A DNA stretch of 64,000 nucleotides from CAYOWQ01 sp964407695. GTDB taxonomy: Bacteria; Planctomycetota; Phycisphaerae; Phycisphaerales; SM1A02. Position 1 is the first letter of the stretch, and every line of letters starts with the position of its first letter. Both the position numbers and the translations under genes were made by a program. Under the pieces are notes generated by a model that saw only the letters and a list, made by a program, of their open reading frames with translations, made no database searches and had not been told where the DNA came from. Shown here piece by piece: positions 1 through 8,453 of the stretch. Where the stretch lies: contig CAYOWQ010000001.1 of assembly GCA_964407695.1 (NCBI GenBank), positions 62,001 through 126,000 of the forward strand. The letters run 5' to 3'.

Positions 1-307
1 CCAGCATCCACGGCGTCGTCAGCCGCGGCCAGATCCAGCGCCGAACTCCCATGAACACCCAGAAGAAGATCAGGCCGTGGCCCACATGCGTCACGCTGTA
101 CGGATCGAGCAGATGCTGCGAGCAATGGGATGTCCACACATCGCTGATCCAGCCCCGGATCGTTCCGCATTGGCAAAACCAGATGCGCTCCTCGATCCGC
201 ATGGCGATGACCATCGCCACGAGCATGATCAGAATCATGATGATGGCGACGCCCCAATGCGGCCGCGAGGCGTCGGATGATGGTGCGGTCGTGTGTTGCG
301 CCGGCAT
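1..307 (-). CDS. DUF2585 (UPF0314) membrane protein, 5' part only
   Basis: The reading frame starts at an ATG complementary to 305-307 and runs off the left edge, so only about 102 N-terminal residues are visible. There is one clear N-terminal membrane segment (about residues 19-36, rich in I/M/V/L). It is followed by the block RIWFCQCGTIRGW, then SQHLLDPYSVTHVGHGL and a second hydrophobic stretch. The Cys-x-Cys-Gly block and the SQH...DxYSxxHxxHG signature are, from memory, those of the DUF2585/UPF0314 family, whose function is unknown. It is divergent from gpmI, with 76 bases between the two starts. The family call rests on motif recall and the C-terminus is not in view. Confidence 0.75.
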   Translation of the reverse strand, partial: MPAQHTTAPSSDASRPHWGVAIIMILIMLVAMVIAMRIEERIWFCQCGTIRGWISDVWTSHCSQHLLDPYSVTHVGHGLIFFWVFMGVRRWIWPRLTTPWML

Positions 308-383
308 GCGTGGATTGTAATGGGCTGTCGCTGTGCGTATCGGCCCCTGACCGCACGGGTCAGCGGTGCTACCCTTCCCCCTC

Positions 384-1997
384 ATGCCCCATGCGCCCGT
401 GTCACCCCGTCCGGTCATCCTGGTCATACGCGATGGCTGGGGCCAGAACCCACATCCGGAACAGGATTCGTTCAACGCAGTGAAGCTGGCCAAGACGCCC
501 GTCGCCGATCGGCTGATGGCCGCGTATCCCAATGTGCTCATCAAGACCTCCGGCGAAGACGTCGGCCTTCCGATCACCGATGCCGGGCCGACCATGGGCA
601 ACTCTGAAGTGGGCCACCAGAACATCGGCGCCGGCCGCATCGTCGATCAGGAGGTCATGCGGATCACTCGGTCCATTCGCAACGGCCAGTTCTTCAACAA
701 CCAGGTGCTTCGTGATGCATTCGCCCACGCCGGCGAGCACGGCGGCGCCGTCCATCTGATCGGCCTCGTCAGCAATGGCCAGGTCCACAGCGATCTCGAT
801 CACCTGCTGGCGATCATCGACCTCGCGGCCATGGCCCATTGCCCCGCTGATCGGCTCATCATCCATGCATTCACCGATGGGCGCGACACACCGCCGCGTT
901 CAGCTCCGGGGTTTATCAAGGCCGTCGAAGCGAAGTTGAAGTCGGCACGGATCGGCCGCGTCGGTTCAGTGATCGGGCGCTTCTTCGCCATGGATCGCGA
1001 CCATCGCTGGGAGCGCATCGAGAAGGCGTACCGGTGTCTGACTTCGCCGATTGAGCGTCGATCTTCCACCGCCATCGATGCGCTGGAGCGCTTCTACGCG
1101 AACCCCACCGACCCCTCGCGCGCCACCGACGAATTCGTCGAGCCGACGCAGCTCGACGGCTGGAAACCGATTACTTCAGGCGACGCCGTCATCTTCTTCA
1201 ACTTTCGCGGCGATCGCCCGCGTCAACTGACCAAGGCGTTTGTGCTCGATGACGCGGCGTGGAAGAACGTACTCAGCGGCGGCTTCAATCGCGGGCATCG
1301 TCTCGACAACCTCTACTTCGCCGCGATGACCGGCTACGAAGAGGGCCTACCCGTTCACGTCGTGTTTCAAAAGCCGCCGAAGCTTCCCGACATTCTGGGT
1401 GAAACCATCTCGAAGGCGAACCTTCGCCAATTCCGCTGCGCTGAAACCGAGAAATTCGCTCACGTCACGTTCTTCTTCAATGACTATCGCGAGCCGCCGT
1501 TCCCCGGCGAGCAGCGCACCATCATTCCCAGCCCCAAGGATGTCGCCACCTACGACCTGAAGCCGGAGATGTCGGCCCACGGTGTTCGCGATACCGTCCT
1601 CGCCCGAATCGCCGCCGCCGACTGCGAAGACCTGATCGTCGTCAATTTCGCCAATCCCGATATGGTCGGCCATACCGGCTCGCTTCCTGCCGCCATCAAG
1701 GCCTGTGAAACTGTTGACTCCTGCGTGGGCTCCCTCGTCGAGGCAGCGCTCGCCCGCGGCGGCGAACTGATCATCACCGCCGATCACGGGAACGCCGAGC
1801 AGATGTGGGACCCCGCCCACAATTGCCCGCACACGGCTCACACCAACTACGACGTGCCGCTCATCGTGGTCGGCGAACGGTGGATCGGCCAAACCCTGCG
1901 CACCGGCGGCCGACTTGCCGATATCGCTCCCACACTTCTCCGGATGCTGGGTCTCTCCAAACCCGCCGCGATGACCGGCGAATCGCTTCTCGCCTGA
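384..1997 (+). CDS. gpmI: 2,3-bisphosphoglycerate-independent phosphoglycerate mutase
   Basis: This glycolytic enzyme interconverts 3- and 2-phosphoglycerate using two Mn ions and a phosphoserine intermediate. The protein is 537 aa from the ATG at 384, close to the usual size of about 510. A GTG at 366 would add only six residues (LPFPL-type, not family-like). Near the N-terminus is the metal-binding VIRDGWGQNP block. The catalytic serine lies in TMGNSEVGHQNIGAG, and the C-terminal metal site is ADHGNAEQMWD followed by HTAHTNYDVPLIV. It is followed after 3 bases by ppa, so the two are probably co-transcribed. Confidence 0.96.
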   Translation: MPHAPVSPRPVILVIRDGWGQNPHPEQDSFNAVKLAKTPVADRLMAAYPNVLIKTSGEDVGLPITDAGPTMGNSEVGHQNIGAGRIVDQEVMRITRSIRNGQFFNNQVLRDAFAHAGEHGGAVHLIGLVSNGQVHSDLDHLLAIIDLAAMAHCPADRLIIHAFTDGRDTPPRSAPGFIKAVEAKLKSARIGRVGSVIGRFFAMDRDHRWERIEKAYRCLTSPIERRSSTAIDALERFYANPTDPSRATDEFVEPTQLDGWKPITSGDAVIFFNFRGDRPRQLTKAFVLDDAAWKNVLSGGFNRGHRLDNLYFAAMTGYEEGLPVHVVFQKPPKLPDILGETISKANLRQFRCAETEKFAHVTFFFNDYREPPFPGEQRTIIPSPKDVATYDLKPEMSAHGVRDTVLARIAAADCEDLIVVNFANPDMVGHTGSLPAAIKACETVDSCVGSLVEAALARGGELIITADHGNAEQMWDPAHNCPHTAHTNYDVPLIVVGERWIGQTLRTGGRLADIAPTLLRMLGLSKPAAMTGESLLA

Positions 1998-2000
1998 ACC

Positions 2001-2636
2001 ATGAACTTTCCCGATCCTTTCTATCGCTGGCGGCCTCACCCCTGGCACGGCCTCGAAATCGGTCCGCGTCCACCCGGCGTCGTGCATGCGTATATCGAGA
2101 TGACGCCCTTCGACCTCGTGAAGTATGAGGTCGACAAGATCACCGGCTATCTCCGTGTCGATCGGCCCCAGCGCGGCTCATCGCATCCGCCGGCGCTCTA
2201 TGGCTTTATCCCGCGGACGTACTGCGGCAACCATGTCGGCGCCCTCTGCCCCGGGGCCGCCAAAGGCGACGGCGACCCTCTGGATATCTGTGTCATCTCC
2301 GAGAGACCCATCAATCGAACCGAGGTCGTGATGAACGCTCGTGTCGTCGGCGGCATTCAACTGCTCGATCGCGGCGATGCCGACGACAAGATCATCGCCG
2401 TCCTCGACAGCGACAGCTTCTGGTCCAATGTCACCGAACTCGACCATGTGCCGCCGGTTCTTGTGGAACGGCTGCGTCACTACTTCTCCACCTACAAGCT
2501 GGTCCCCGGCGAAGATCCGGCGATTGTCGTGAAGGAAATCTACGGCCGCGAGCGTGCTCTCCAGGTCGTCGAAGCCTCGATGCGCGACTATGCCGAGGCC
2601 TACGGCGCTGATCCCGCTTCGGCAAGGAGCCGATAA
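2001..2636 (+). CDS. ppa: Inorganic pyrophosphatase (family I)
   Basis: This soluble enzyme hydrolyses pyrophosphate to phosphate and so pulls biosynthetic reactions forward. The 211-aa product has the family I signature [10 protein letters not shown] around residue 91, with the Asp residues that bind Mg. It also has the substrate-side [10 protein letters not shown] block and, near the C-terminus, the conserved YFSTYK stretch. The usual bacterial length is about 175 aa, so this is a slightly long version with an added N-terminus ([15 protein letters not shown]). It starts 3 bases after gpmI and ends 7 bases before the LOG-family gene, which suggests one operon. Confidence 0.95.
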   Translation: MNFPDPFYRWRPHPWHGLEIGPRPPGVVHAYIEMTPFDLVKYEVDKITGYLRVDRPQRGSSHPPALYGFIPRTYCGNHVGALCPGAAKGDGDPLDICVISERPINRTEVVMNARVVGGIQLLDRGDADDKIIAVLDSDSFWSNVTELDHVPPVLVERLRHYFSTYKLVPGEDPAIVVKEIYGRERALQVVEASMRDYAEAYGADPASARSR

Positions 2637-2643
2637 TCCCCTC

Positions 2644-3447
2644 ATGACTGGCGAATCTCCAGAACGCGATTGGGATCCCGCATCGGCCGCGGCCGGCGCA
2701 GCTCCGTGGGGAAAGGACACGCGCACCGCTGAGGAGGAACGGTTTCTTGAAGGCCCGCGCACCCGTCGCTTCGAGCTCTTTCGCGTCTTCCGCATCGCCG
2801 CGGAGTTCATCCACGGGTTCCGGGTACTTCACTTTGTCGGCCCGTGCGTGACGGTGTTCGGCTCGGCCCGCTTCAAGGAGGATCACCCGCACTACCGACA
2901 AGCGCGGGAAGTCGGCGCACGGCTGGCGAAGGTCGGCTTCACGGTAATGACCGGCGGTGGACCGGGCGTCATGGAAGCGGCCAATCGCGGCGCGAGGGAC
3001 GTCGGCGGCAAGTCGCTCGGATGCAACATCGAGCTGCCGATGGAGCAGGAACCGAATCCGTACGTCGACAAGTGGATCGAGTTCCGCTACTTCTTCGTGC
3101 GAAAGGTGATGCTCGTCAAGTATTCCTACGCCTTTGTCGCCATGCCCGGCGGGTTCGGCACGCTCGATGAAATCTTCGAGACGCTGGTCCTCATTCAAAC
3201 CGGAAAGATCCGCAACTTCCCGCTGGTCCTGATGGGCGTCGACTATTGGGAACCCCTGATGGAGTTCCTGCGCGACCGGCTGCTGCGCGAAAAAACCATC
3301 GACGAGAACGACCTCAAGCTGATGCTCGTGACCGACTCGGTCGACGAGGCCATGGCCCATATCACCCGCATCGTCACCACGGAATTCGGTTTCACCTGGA
3401 CCAAGGCCAGGGAGCCGCAAAAGCGTCGCTGGTGGCTCGGGGAATAG
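2644..3447 (+). CDS. LOG-family Rossmann-fold protein (TIGR00730 type)
   Basis: The 267-aa product belongs to the lysine-decarboxylase-like/LOG family, whose studied members are phosphoribohydrolases that release bases from nucleoside 5'-monophosphates. The diagnostic PGGFGTLDEIFE (PGGxGTxxE) is present in the middle. The upstream nucleotide-binding part reads VTVFGSARF and MTGGGPGVMEAANRGA. The ATG at 2644 is preferred to an in-frame upstream ATG at 2554, which lies inside ppa. It is the third gene of the gpmI-ppa run. Whether bacterial members of this longer type act on cytokinin-like substrates is not settled by sequence. Confidence 0.9.
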   Translation: MTGESPERDWDPASAAAGAAPWGKDTRTAEEERFLEGPRTRRFELFRVFRIAAEFIHGFRVLHFVGPCVTVFGSARFKEDHPHYRQAREVGARLAKVGFTVMTGGGPGVMEAANRGARDVGGKSLGCNIELPMEQEPNPYVDKWIEFRYFFVRKVMLVKYSYAFVAMPGGFGTLDEIFETLVLIQTGKIRNFPLVLMGVDYWEPLMEFLRDRLLREKTIDENDLKLMLVTDSVDEAMAHITRIVTTEFGFTWTKAREPQKRRWWLGE

Positions 3448-3456
3448 CCTCTCCGC

Positions 3457-4434
3457 TCACTCCGCCTCCGACCGCCCGGCCAGCAAGCCAAGGTCCTCGC
3501 GCGAGACATACCGATACGCCCCGGGTCCCCCATTCCGCTCGGCGATTCGCCTGAGCACATCGTCCGGATCGGTGTCGAGCATCTGAATGCATTGAATCTG
3601 CACCCGCCGGCCCGATGCATCCGCGTGATTCAGATCGTCAACACGAGCCACGATCTCGTCGGCGTTCATCTCATAATCGCCCGCGCCGGTAATCGGTGTG
3701 CTCATCAGAAAGACTGCATCAGGTCGATCCGCAATCGCTGATTCGATGGCCGCGATAGGGTTGCTGCGCCCCGCGGGAATCAGCCGCTCGCGACACCAGC
3801 GCAGCACCCGATCGATATTGGCCGAAGTCGCGCTCAGCATTCCCGCAGGCTCGGGGTCCACCGCCGCGTTGCGCTGAAAGAAGATCACGCGAAATCGCTG
3901 CTCTCCGCTCATGCGCCGAAGCGTGCGCTCCAGTTCATCAATCACCGACGGCATCCCGCCAATCATCGAACCCGACGCGTCGATCACAAACGTCACTTTG
4001 TCGGCCCGACGCGACGTGATGCCTGCAAACGAAACCGGCGCTCCGCCCGAATTCGGTCGAACCGTCGCGCCGGCCGGCGGCCGCACCGAAACCCCAGCCG
4101 GCGGCCGTACCTGAACCGACTTCGTTGCCGGCGGTGCCATGGCCGGCGATGGCAGGATCAACGACCCGAGGGACAACTCGGAAGCCGATGTATCCTCGGC
4201 TGCCAATCGCTCCAGCGATTCATCCAGCGGCTGCTGAGCCAGCGTGGTCAGCGGCCGCTCCTCCGAAAGATCAAACGGCGCCAGCAGCATTTCCACCGGC
4301 GGAGCTTGTTCTGGCGGCCGCACCGCGCGCAGCGTTGTGAACACCGCCAGCAGCACAACACCGGCGTGGGCCGCGGCCGATACCGCCCAAGGAACCAGCG
4401 TTCGAGCTCGCTTCGCCGTCACGGTCATCGTCAT
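3457..4434 (-). CDS. Membrane-anchored von Willebrand factor A domain protein
   Basis: This 325-aa protein has one N-terminal membrane segment (about residues 14-33, WAVSAAAHAGVVLLAVF). A Pro/Ala-rich, low-complexity linker with repeated RPPAG units follows. The C-terminal vWA domain starts near residue 145 with VTFVIDASGSMIGGMP. DASGS is the MIDAS metal-ion adhesion motif. The TM-plus-linker head resembles TonB/TolA-type energy-transducing or gliding proteins, but there is no TonB C-terminal domain. It is convergent with the LOG gene (9-base gap) and divergent from prfB (59 bases between starts). Its partner is unknown. Confidence 0.85.
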   Translation of the reverse strand: MTMTVTAKRARTLVPWAVSAAAHAGVVLLAVFTTLRAVRPPEQAPPVEMLLAPFDLSEERPLTTLAQQPLDESLERLAAEDTSASELSLGSLILPSPAMAPPATKSVQVRPPAGVSVRPPAGATVRPNSGGAPVSFAGITSRRADKVTFVIDASGSMIGGMPSVIDELERTLRRMSGEQRFRVIFFQRNAAVDPEPAGMLSATSANIDRVLRWCRERLIPAGRSNPIAAIESAIADRPDAVFLMSTPITGAGDYEMNADEIVARVDDLNHADASGRRVQIQCIQMLDTDPDDVLRRIAERNGGPGAYRYVSREDLGLLAGRSEAE

Positions 4435-4493
4435 CGCGTGAGCCTAGCCCTCGGTCCGCATCGCCGCTTCCAACTCTCGCTACAATCCTTCCA

Positions 4494-5613
4494 ATGCATT
4501 ACGACGCACACCAGCCCATTATCGACGATCTCGAGGCGCGGATTTTAACGATCCGCGACTCTCTTTGACCTGCCCGCCAAGCAGCGGCAGCGAGAATCGC
4601 TCCAGGAAAAAATGAACGCCGACGGGTTCTGGAACAGCCCGGAAAAGGCCAAGAAGGTGGTGGGGGAGTTCAAGACCGTCAAGGCCCAGATCGAGCCCCT
4701 CGAGAGCGTGATCAAGGATTTCGAGGATGCCCAGGTGGGCTACCAGCTCGCCAAGGACGCCGGCGACAAGGACCTCCTCGCCGAGGTGGATGAGTCGCTC
4801 TTCCAGCTCGTCTCCCGCATGGAGAAGGTCGAGCTGCAGAGTCTCCTCTCCGGCAACCACGACCACCGCGCCTGCTTCGTCGCCATTCAGGCCGGCGACG
4901 GCGGCACCGAGGCCGACGATTGGGCCAGCATGCTCGAGCGCATGTACCTCCAGTACTGGTCCAGCATGGGCTGGCAGGCCGAAGAACTGCACCGAACACC
5001 CGGAACCGAAACCGGCACCAAGGAAGTCGTCTATCACCTCAAGGGCCCGTTCGCCTATGGCTATATGAGTTGCGAGCGCGGCACCCACCGCCTCGCCCGC
5101 GTCTCACCCTTCAACGCGCAGGGCAAGCGCCAGACCAGCTTCGCCACCGTCGACGTCACGCCCGAGTTCGAGGAAACCGATCTTGAAATCCCCGCCAAGG
5201 ATCTTGAGATCACCCCCTTCGTCCGCGCCTCCGGCCCCGGCGGCCAGAACGTCAATAAGGTCGCCAGCGCCATCCGCGTCGTGCATATCCCCACCGGCAT
5301 CATGGTGGTCTCATCCACCTATCGCGACCAGCCCCAGAACAAGAAGCAGGCGCTCTCGATTCTCCAGGCCAAGCTCGAGCAGATCGAAGAGGAAAGACGC
5401 CAGGTCGAACTCGACGCCGCAACCGGCGGAAAGGTTGAACGCGGCTGGGGCACTCAGATCCGCAGCTACGTGATCTACGACAACCGCGTGAAAGACATCC
5501 GCACCGGATTCGAGGTTCGCAATCCGCAAGTCGTGCTCGATGGCGACCTGCACGGCTTCATCGACGCCGAACTCAAGCGCCGCCGCGCCGAACGCGAAAA
5601 GATCAGCGCCTAG
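4494..5613 (+). CDS. prfB: Peptide chain release factor 2, with programmed +1 frameshift
   Basis: Release factor 2 ends translation at UGA and UAA. Translation begins at the ATG at 4494 and reads 24 codons to CTT (4563-4565) before an in-frame TGA at 4566-4568. Shifting +1 there gives GAC CTG CCC and runs without interruption to 5613, for a 372-aa product of normal RF2 length. The N-terminal part supplies the expected leading helix (DDLEARILTIRDSL). The downstream part has the RF2 specificity tripeptide SPF (RVSPFNAQGKR) and the catalytic GGQ (SGPGGQNVNK). UGA termination thus controls its own factor, as in many bacteria. Confidence 0.96.
4537..4569 (+). promoter_or_regulatory. prfB recoding site: hairpin plus CTTTGAC slippery stop
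   Basis: The shift site CTT TGA C is at 4563-4569, identical to the core of the classic RF2 site. In Escherichia coli an AGGGGG Shine-Dalgarno-like element sits just upstream; none is visible here. Instead a perfect 7-bp inverted repeat, CGCGGAT (4537-4543) and ATCCGCG (4551-4557), with a 7-base loop, ends 5 bases before CTT. The shift itself is well supported. A stimulatory role for the hairpin is inference. Confidence 0.85.
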
Positions 5614-5650
5614 CCGCGCGAAAGGTCCGCCTTCGGGACCAGGAAAACAG

Positions 5651-5678
5651 AGAGGGAAGCGGCCGACCGCTTCCCTCT
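5651..5678. terminator. Hairpin terminator between prfB and the convergent dockerin gene
   Basis: There is a perfect 12-bp stem, AGAGGGAAGCGG (5651-5662) paired with 5667-5678, with a 4-base loop. Read on the minus strand the stem is followed by CTGTTTTCCT, so it best serves the gene at 5726-6535. It also lies 37 bases after prfB stops, so it probably works in both directions. Confidence 0.85.
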
Positions 5679-5725
5679 CCGTGTCCCCATGCCATCAGCA
5701 GCGCGGCCGTCTATGTCCGCAACGA

Positions 5726-6535
5726 TTACGGGCAAGCCCCCCAGCCCGCGAGCAGCAGCCCAAGATCGGTGCCGTCCACCAGGCCGTCGCAGTTGATGTC
5801 GGTCGGGCAGCCGACGCACGGACCCCAATCGGCGAGCAACAGACCGAGATCGCCGCCGCCAACCGACCCGTTGCCGTCCAGATCACCGATGCAGCAGCTG
5901 TAGTCGAACGACTGCAGGCCAAACGTCGACTGCATCAGCGGGTTCCCGTTCTTTTGCCAGCTGACCGAAATCGTGGTGACCTTCAACGTGGCGGTCGCCC
6001 CGGCATCCACGACAAAGTGACCAATCAGCACGCGGCCATCCGCATCCGCCTTTCCCTGACCGTTCCCCGGATTGGTGTTGAACCATCCCGCAAACGGTCC
6101 CAACTCATTGATGCACGGACCGAACACAAAGTTCGGATCCACTGCTGTCGCGTTCCCGGTCCCCGGCTTGCCGCCGATCGTGATGAAGGAGTCGCAGCAC
6201 TGGCTGGCAGCGCTGGTCTGCTGCGGCAGCCACGAGCCGCTGCCCGGGCACGCGCCGACCAGATCGTCCTGCTTCCAATTCGGTTCACCCGAGAGCTTGA
6301 TGTCGGCATTGAACACGTTGCCCAGCGTGTGATCAGGCGCATCGAACTGAATATAAAGGTCCAGGACGCAGCAACCCGGATTTCCGGCGATGGCATAGCT
6401 GTCCGCCGACAATCCCACGATGTCGGCTGCCGACGACGCCGATATCGCCGCGGCCAGACCCAGGGCGCAAACAGGCCCGGGCAGGTCGCCAAACCGACAA
6501 GGCGAATCAGCAGTCTTTCTGTAGATGTGGATCAT
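5726..6535 (-). CDS. Secreted protein with C-terminal dockerin-like repeats
   Basis: The 269-aa protein starts at an ATG with a strong GAGGAG site 6 bases upstream. A hydrophobic, Ala-rich export signal ends around residue 37 (ISASSAADIV). The central region of about 170 aa is Cys-containing (GCCVLDLY, QCCDSF) and not recognised. The C-terminus has two dockerin-like Ca-binding repeats: DLDGNGSVGGGDLGLLLADW and INCDGLVDGTDLGLLLAGWG. This tail type is frequent on exported proteins of Phycisphaerae; whether it anchors or sorts the protein is unknown. It is monocistronic, between a terminator and an apparently gene-free upstream region. Confidence 0.85.
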   Translation of the reverse strand: MIHIYRKTADSPCRFGDLPGPVCALGLAAAISASSAADIVGLSADSYAIAGNPGCCVLDLYIQFDAPDHTLGNVFNADIKLSGEPNWKQDDLVGACPGSGSWLPQQTSAASQCCDSFITIGGKPGTGNATAVDPNFVFGPCINELGPFAGWFNTNPGNGQGKADADGRVLIGHFVVDAGATATLKVTTISVSWQKNGNPLMQSTFGLQSFDYSCCIGDLDGNGSVGGGDLGLLLADWGPCVGCPTDINCDGLVDGTDLGLLLAGWGACP

Positions 6536-6891
6536 GGCAATCTCCTCACGAGTGTGTGATCTGACAGGAATGGCGCAAGGACGATCCTCGCTCTCACGTA
6601 CTCTGTGTGAGCTCCTGCAAATCTCTCAGGCCAAATCAGATTTATTCTCGTCGCCTGACAATCCTCGGAACTCTCTGATTGGCCGGAATCACCCGAGATC
6701 GGGACTGGATTCCGCGACGGTGATCGCCTCGAACTTCAGCCCAGGATTCTCATTCCGGCTCAGCAATCCCGACGGGGGCGCCGACGTCGGACTGTTGCTC
6801 ACCCTCGGAGGTTCCTGCCCCGTCGCGTGACAAGTCAGGGCCGCCGGATAGGAAGCCTTGATCCACGGCATTCGTCAGTCACAATGTTGAC
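6536..6891. other. Intergenic region without a convincing gene
   Basis: These 356 bases carry the promoter side of the dockerin gene on the left (its GAGGAG site is at about 6542-6547) and the 5' side of the zinc-ribbon gene on the right. The only protein-like signal is the short dockerin-tail look-alike listed separately at 6765-6830. Confidence 0.6.
6765..6830 (+). pseudogene. Possible remnant of a dockerin-like tail
   Basis: In one plus-strand frame the last 21 residues before a TGA read NPDGGADVGLLLTLGGSCPV. This mirrors the tail consensus DGADLGLLLAxWGxC closely and, like the real tails, sits at the very end of an open frame. Nothing upstream in the frame resembles the rest of such a protein, so it would be a stranded C-terminal fragment. 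It is short and could be chance. Confidence 0.3.
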
Positions 6892-7617
6892 GTGACCGAC
6901 GAGTTCACCTCCGGTTCAGCATTCACCACACCCTCCGATGTCGAGCCGCCGCTCCCGGATGGTTGCGGCCCCGCCCTGCCGTTTTGCGCCAAGTGCGGCT
7001 ACGACCTCACCGGAATCCCATCCGTCACCCGCTGCCCGGAATGCGGCCAATCCTACGAAGCAGGCGCCGTCGGCGCCCGCCTGGCCTCATACCGCAAACG
7101 CAACCTCTTCGCGTTCGTTCCATTCCACGTGTTTGTTGTTGTGCAATTCCTGATCTACATCAGTCAGAAGTCGTGGTCCCTCTACGGCGTCCGTCTCGTT
7201 CTTCCCGCTCTGTTCGTTGGAGCAACCATCGTCTCTGTCATTCTCTGGTGGCGGTTCGAGCGAACACCGCGCGGCCAGTCCATGATTGTCTTTGGCCGCG
7301 ATGGCTATCGCTTGCCAAAATCGGATGCCTTCAGTCCGTGGCACGGTCTCGAGCACGCCGAAGTCACACCGATGCCGCGGCTTTTTCGGTCCAGTACTCC
7401 ATACTGCTCCATCACCGTCTACTCGTCGGGATTACGCCAGCGCCTGCCCCTGAATGAGTCGCCAGAACGAACGAGCTGGCTCAACGATGTCATCGAAGCC
7501 CGCATCACCAACGCTCACCGTCGCACGGCCATCAACTCCATGCGCCCCTCCGCCTCATCACCAAAGCCGAACAAATCTCCCCAACACATCGATCCCCCCG
7601 CAGCCGCTTCGCCCTAG
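6892..7617 (+). CDS. Membrane protein with N-terminal zinc ribbon
   Basis: The 241-aa product starts at a GTG. An N-terminal zinc ribbon, CAKCGYDLTG...RCPECGQSY (about residues 32-58), precedes two hydrophobic segments (about 78-95 and 103-123). A cytoplasmic-looking tail rich in Pro and Ser follows. The ribbon type is the same as in the C-terminally ribboned proteins elsewhere in this window, but the domain order is reversed. It is convergent with the DUF4242 gene across a terminator. No function can be assigned. The GTG start is chosen because no ATG precedes the ribbon in frame. Confidence 0.7.
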   Translation: MTDEFTSGSAFTTPSDVEPPLPDGCGPALPFCAKCGYDLTGIPSVTRCPECGQSYEAGAVGARLASYRKRNLFAFVPFHVFVVVQFLIYISQKSWSLYGVRLVLPALFVGATIVSVILWWRFERTPRGQSMIVFGRDGYRLPKSDAFSPWHGLEHAEVTPMPRLFRSSTPYCSITVYSSGLRQRLPLNESPERTSWLNDVIEARITNAHRRTAINSMRPSASSPKPNKSPQHIDPPAAASP

Positions 7618-7688
7618 GTCGTCTCCTTCTTGAAAGGAGCACCGGGCGCCCGCCGCCGCACAGAGGCGAACCCACCGCCGCCGCCAGA

Positions 7689-7716
7689 AGAACCCGGCGG
7701 CATCCCGCCGGGTTCT
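7689..7716. terminator. Bidirectional hairpin terminator
   Basis: There is a perfect 12-bp stem, AGAACCCGGCGG (7689-7700) paired with 7705-7716, with a 4-base loop. It sits between two convergent genes (stops at 7617 and 7728). It lacks a long U-tract on either strand. Confidence 0.75.
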
Positions 7717-7727
7717 CATCAGTCTCA

Positions 7728-8033
7728 TCACACCGTCGCCCGAACCCGCGCCTCCGCCGCATTCTGCGGCCCAAAGGTGTGCGGCACCTCGGTCACCCGG
7801 TCCACAGGAAACCCCGCCCGGCGCGAATGCTCGCGCACCGTCGCCTCATCCGGCGCACTGTGCACGCAGTACATCTTGTCACCCGCCACAAACGTCTCGT
7901 GCCAGGTGTAGTCGCGGCCGTGATTCGGCAACGTCCGCACCACATCACACGACTTGGCGGCAATCTCCGCCAGCTGCTCGCGCGAAAGCCGCGATGCGCC
8001 GGGAACGGTCCGTTCAATCAGAAACTTTGGCAT
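7728..8033 (-). CDS. DUF4242 domain-containing small protein
   Basis: The 101-aa protein begins MPKFLIERTVPGAS, with a GGAGG ribosome site 7 bases before the ATG. An in-frame ATG 21 codons earlier reads low-complexity sequence and is rejected. The pattern of F-L-I-E-R near the start, then WHETFVAGDKMYCVHSAPDE and REHSRRAGFPVDRV, is typical of the DUF4242 ferredoxin-like fold (nickel-binding SCO4226-like proteins). Related small proteins are cytoplasmic; whether this one binds metal is not shown. Confidence 0.85.
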   Translation of the reverse strand: MPKFLIERTVPGASRLSREQLAEIAAKSCDVVRTLPNHGRDYTWHETFVAGDKMYCVHSAPDEATVREHSRRAGFPVDRVTEVPHTFGPQNAAEARVRATV

Positions 8034-8208
8034 TGAAAATCCTCCATCCCGCCGCCACCCGGGCCACACAGCCCTGTCGCGGCGGGTTTGACGCAAGTCA
8101 TACGTCGCCGCCCCGCCCGTCCGCCGTGAACTGCAGGTGGAGGAAAGGTTGACTTCTAGTCAAGGAGACATGCGGACAAGCCAACAAATCGACAAATCAA
8201 CCGGGTGG

Positions 8209-8227
8209 CACAGGCGTCCCGCCTGTG
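8209..8227. repeat. Palindrome CACAGGCG-TCC-CGCCTGTG
   Basis: This is a perfect 8-bp inverted repeat with a 3-base loop, inside a GGTGGCACAGGCG context that looks like a dispersed repeat. It has no T-tract and is 180 bases upstream of the DUF4242 start, so a terminator role is doubtful. Confidence 0.5.
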
Positions 8228-8326
8228 AGAAACCAGAGATGCAAAATTCTCACCATTGACCGTCCCCCTGCAGCAGAACTCATCCCGCCGCCCGACGCAC
8301 CGTCGGTAGGCCAACGCCCCGCCCCA

Positions 8327-8442
8327 CTCAGTCTCTCAGTCTCTCAGTCTCTTAGTCTCTCAGTCTCTCAGTCTCTTAGTCTCTCAGTCTCTCAGTCTCT
8401 CAGTCTCTTAGTCTCTCAGTCTCTCAGTCTCTTCGTCTCTCC
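8327..8442 (+). repeat. 8-nt tandem repeat CTCAGTCT with 24-nt higher order
   Basis: About 14 copies of CTCAGTCT run head to tail. At intervals the copy reads CTTAGTCT, giving a repeating 24-nt (three-copy) or longer super-unit. It is strongly pyrimidine-rich on this strand. It lies just past the stop codon of the acetyltransferase gene. Confidence 0.9.
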
Positions 8443-8453
8443 CGCCGCCTCCC

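Larger units (their letters stand above)
8034..8453. other. Gene-free region with a palindrome and a tandem repeat
   Basis: About 420 bases separate the DUF4242 gene's start from the acetyltransferase's stop. They hold the DUF4242 ribosome site, a perfect 8-bp palindrome (8209-8227) and the 8-nt tandem repeat at 8327-8442. An open plus-strand frame through the repeat gives a Ser-Leu-Val-Gln polymer and is not a gene. Confidence 0.7.

Noticed and set aside
8327..8442. Possible CRISPR array
   Set aside because: The units are 8 nt with no spacers.
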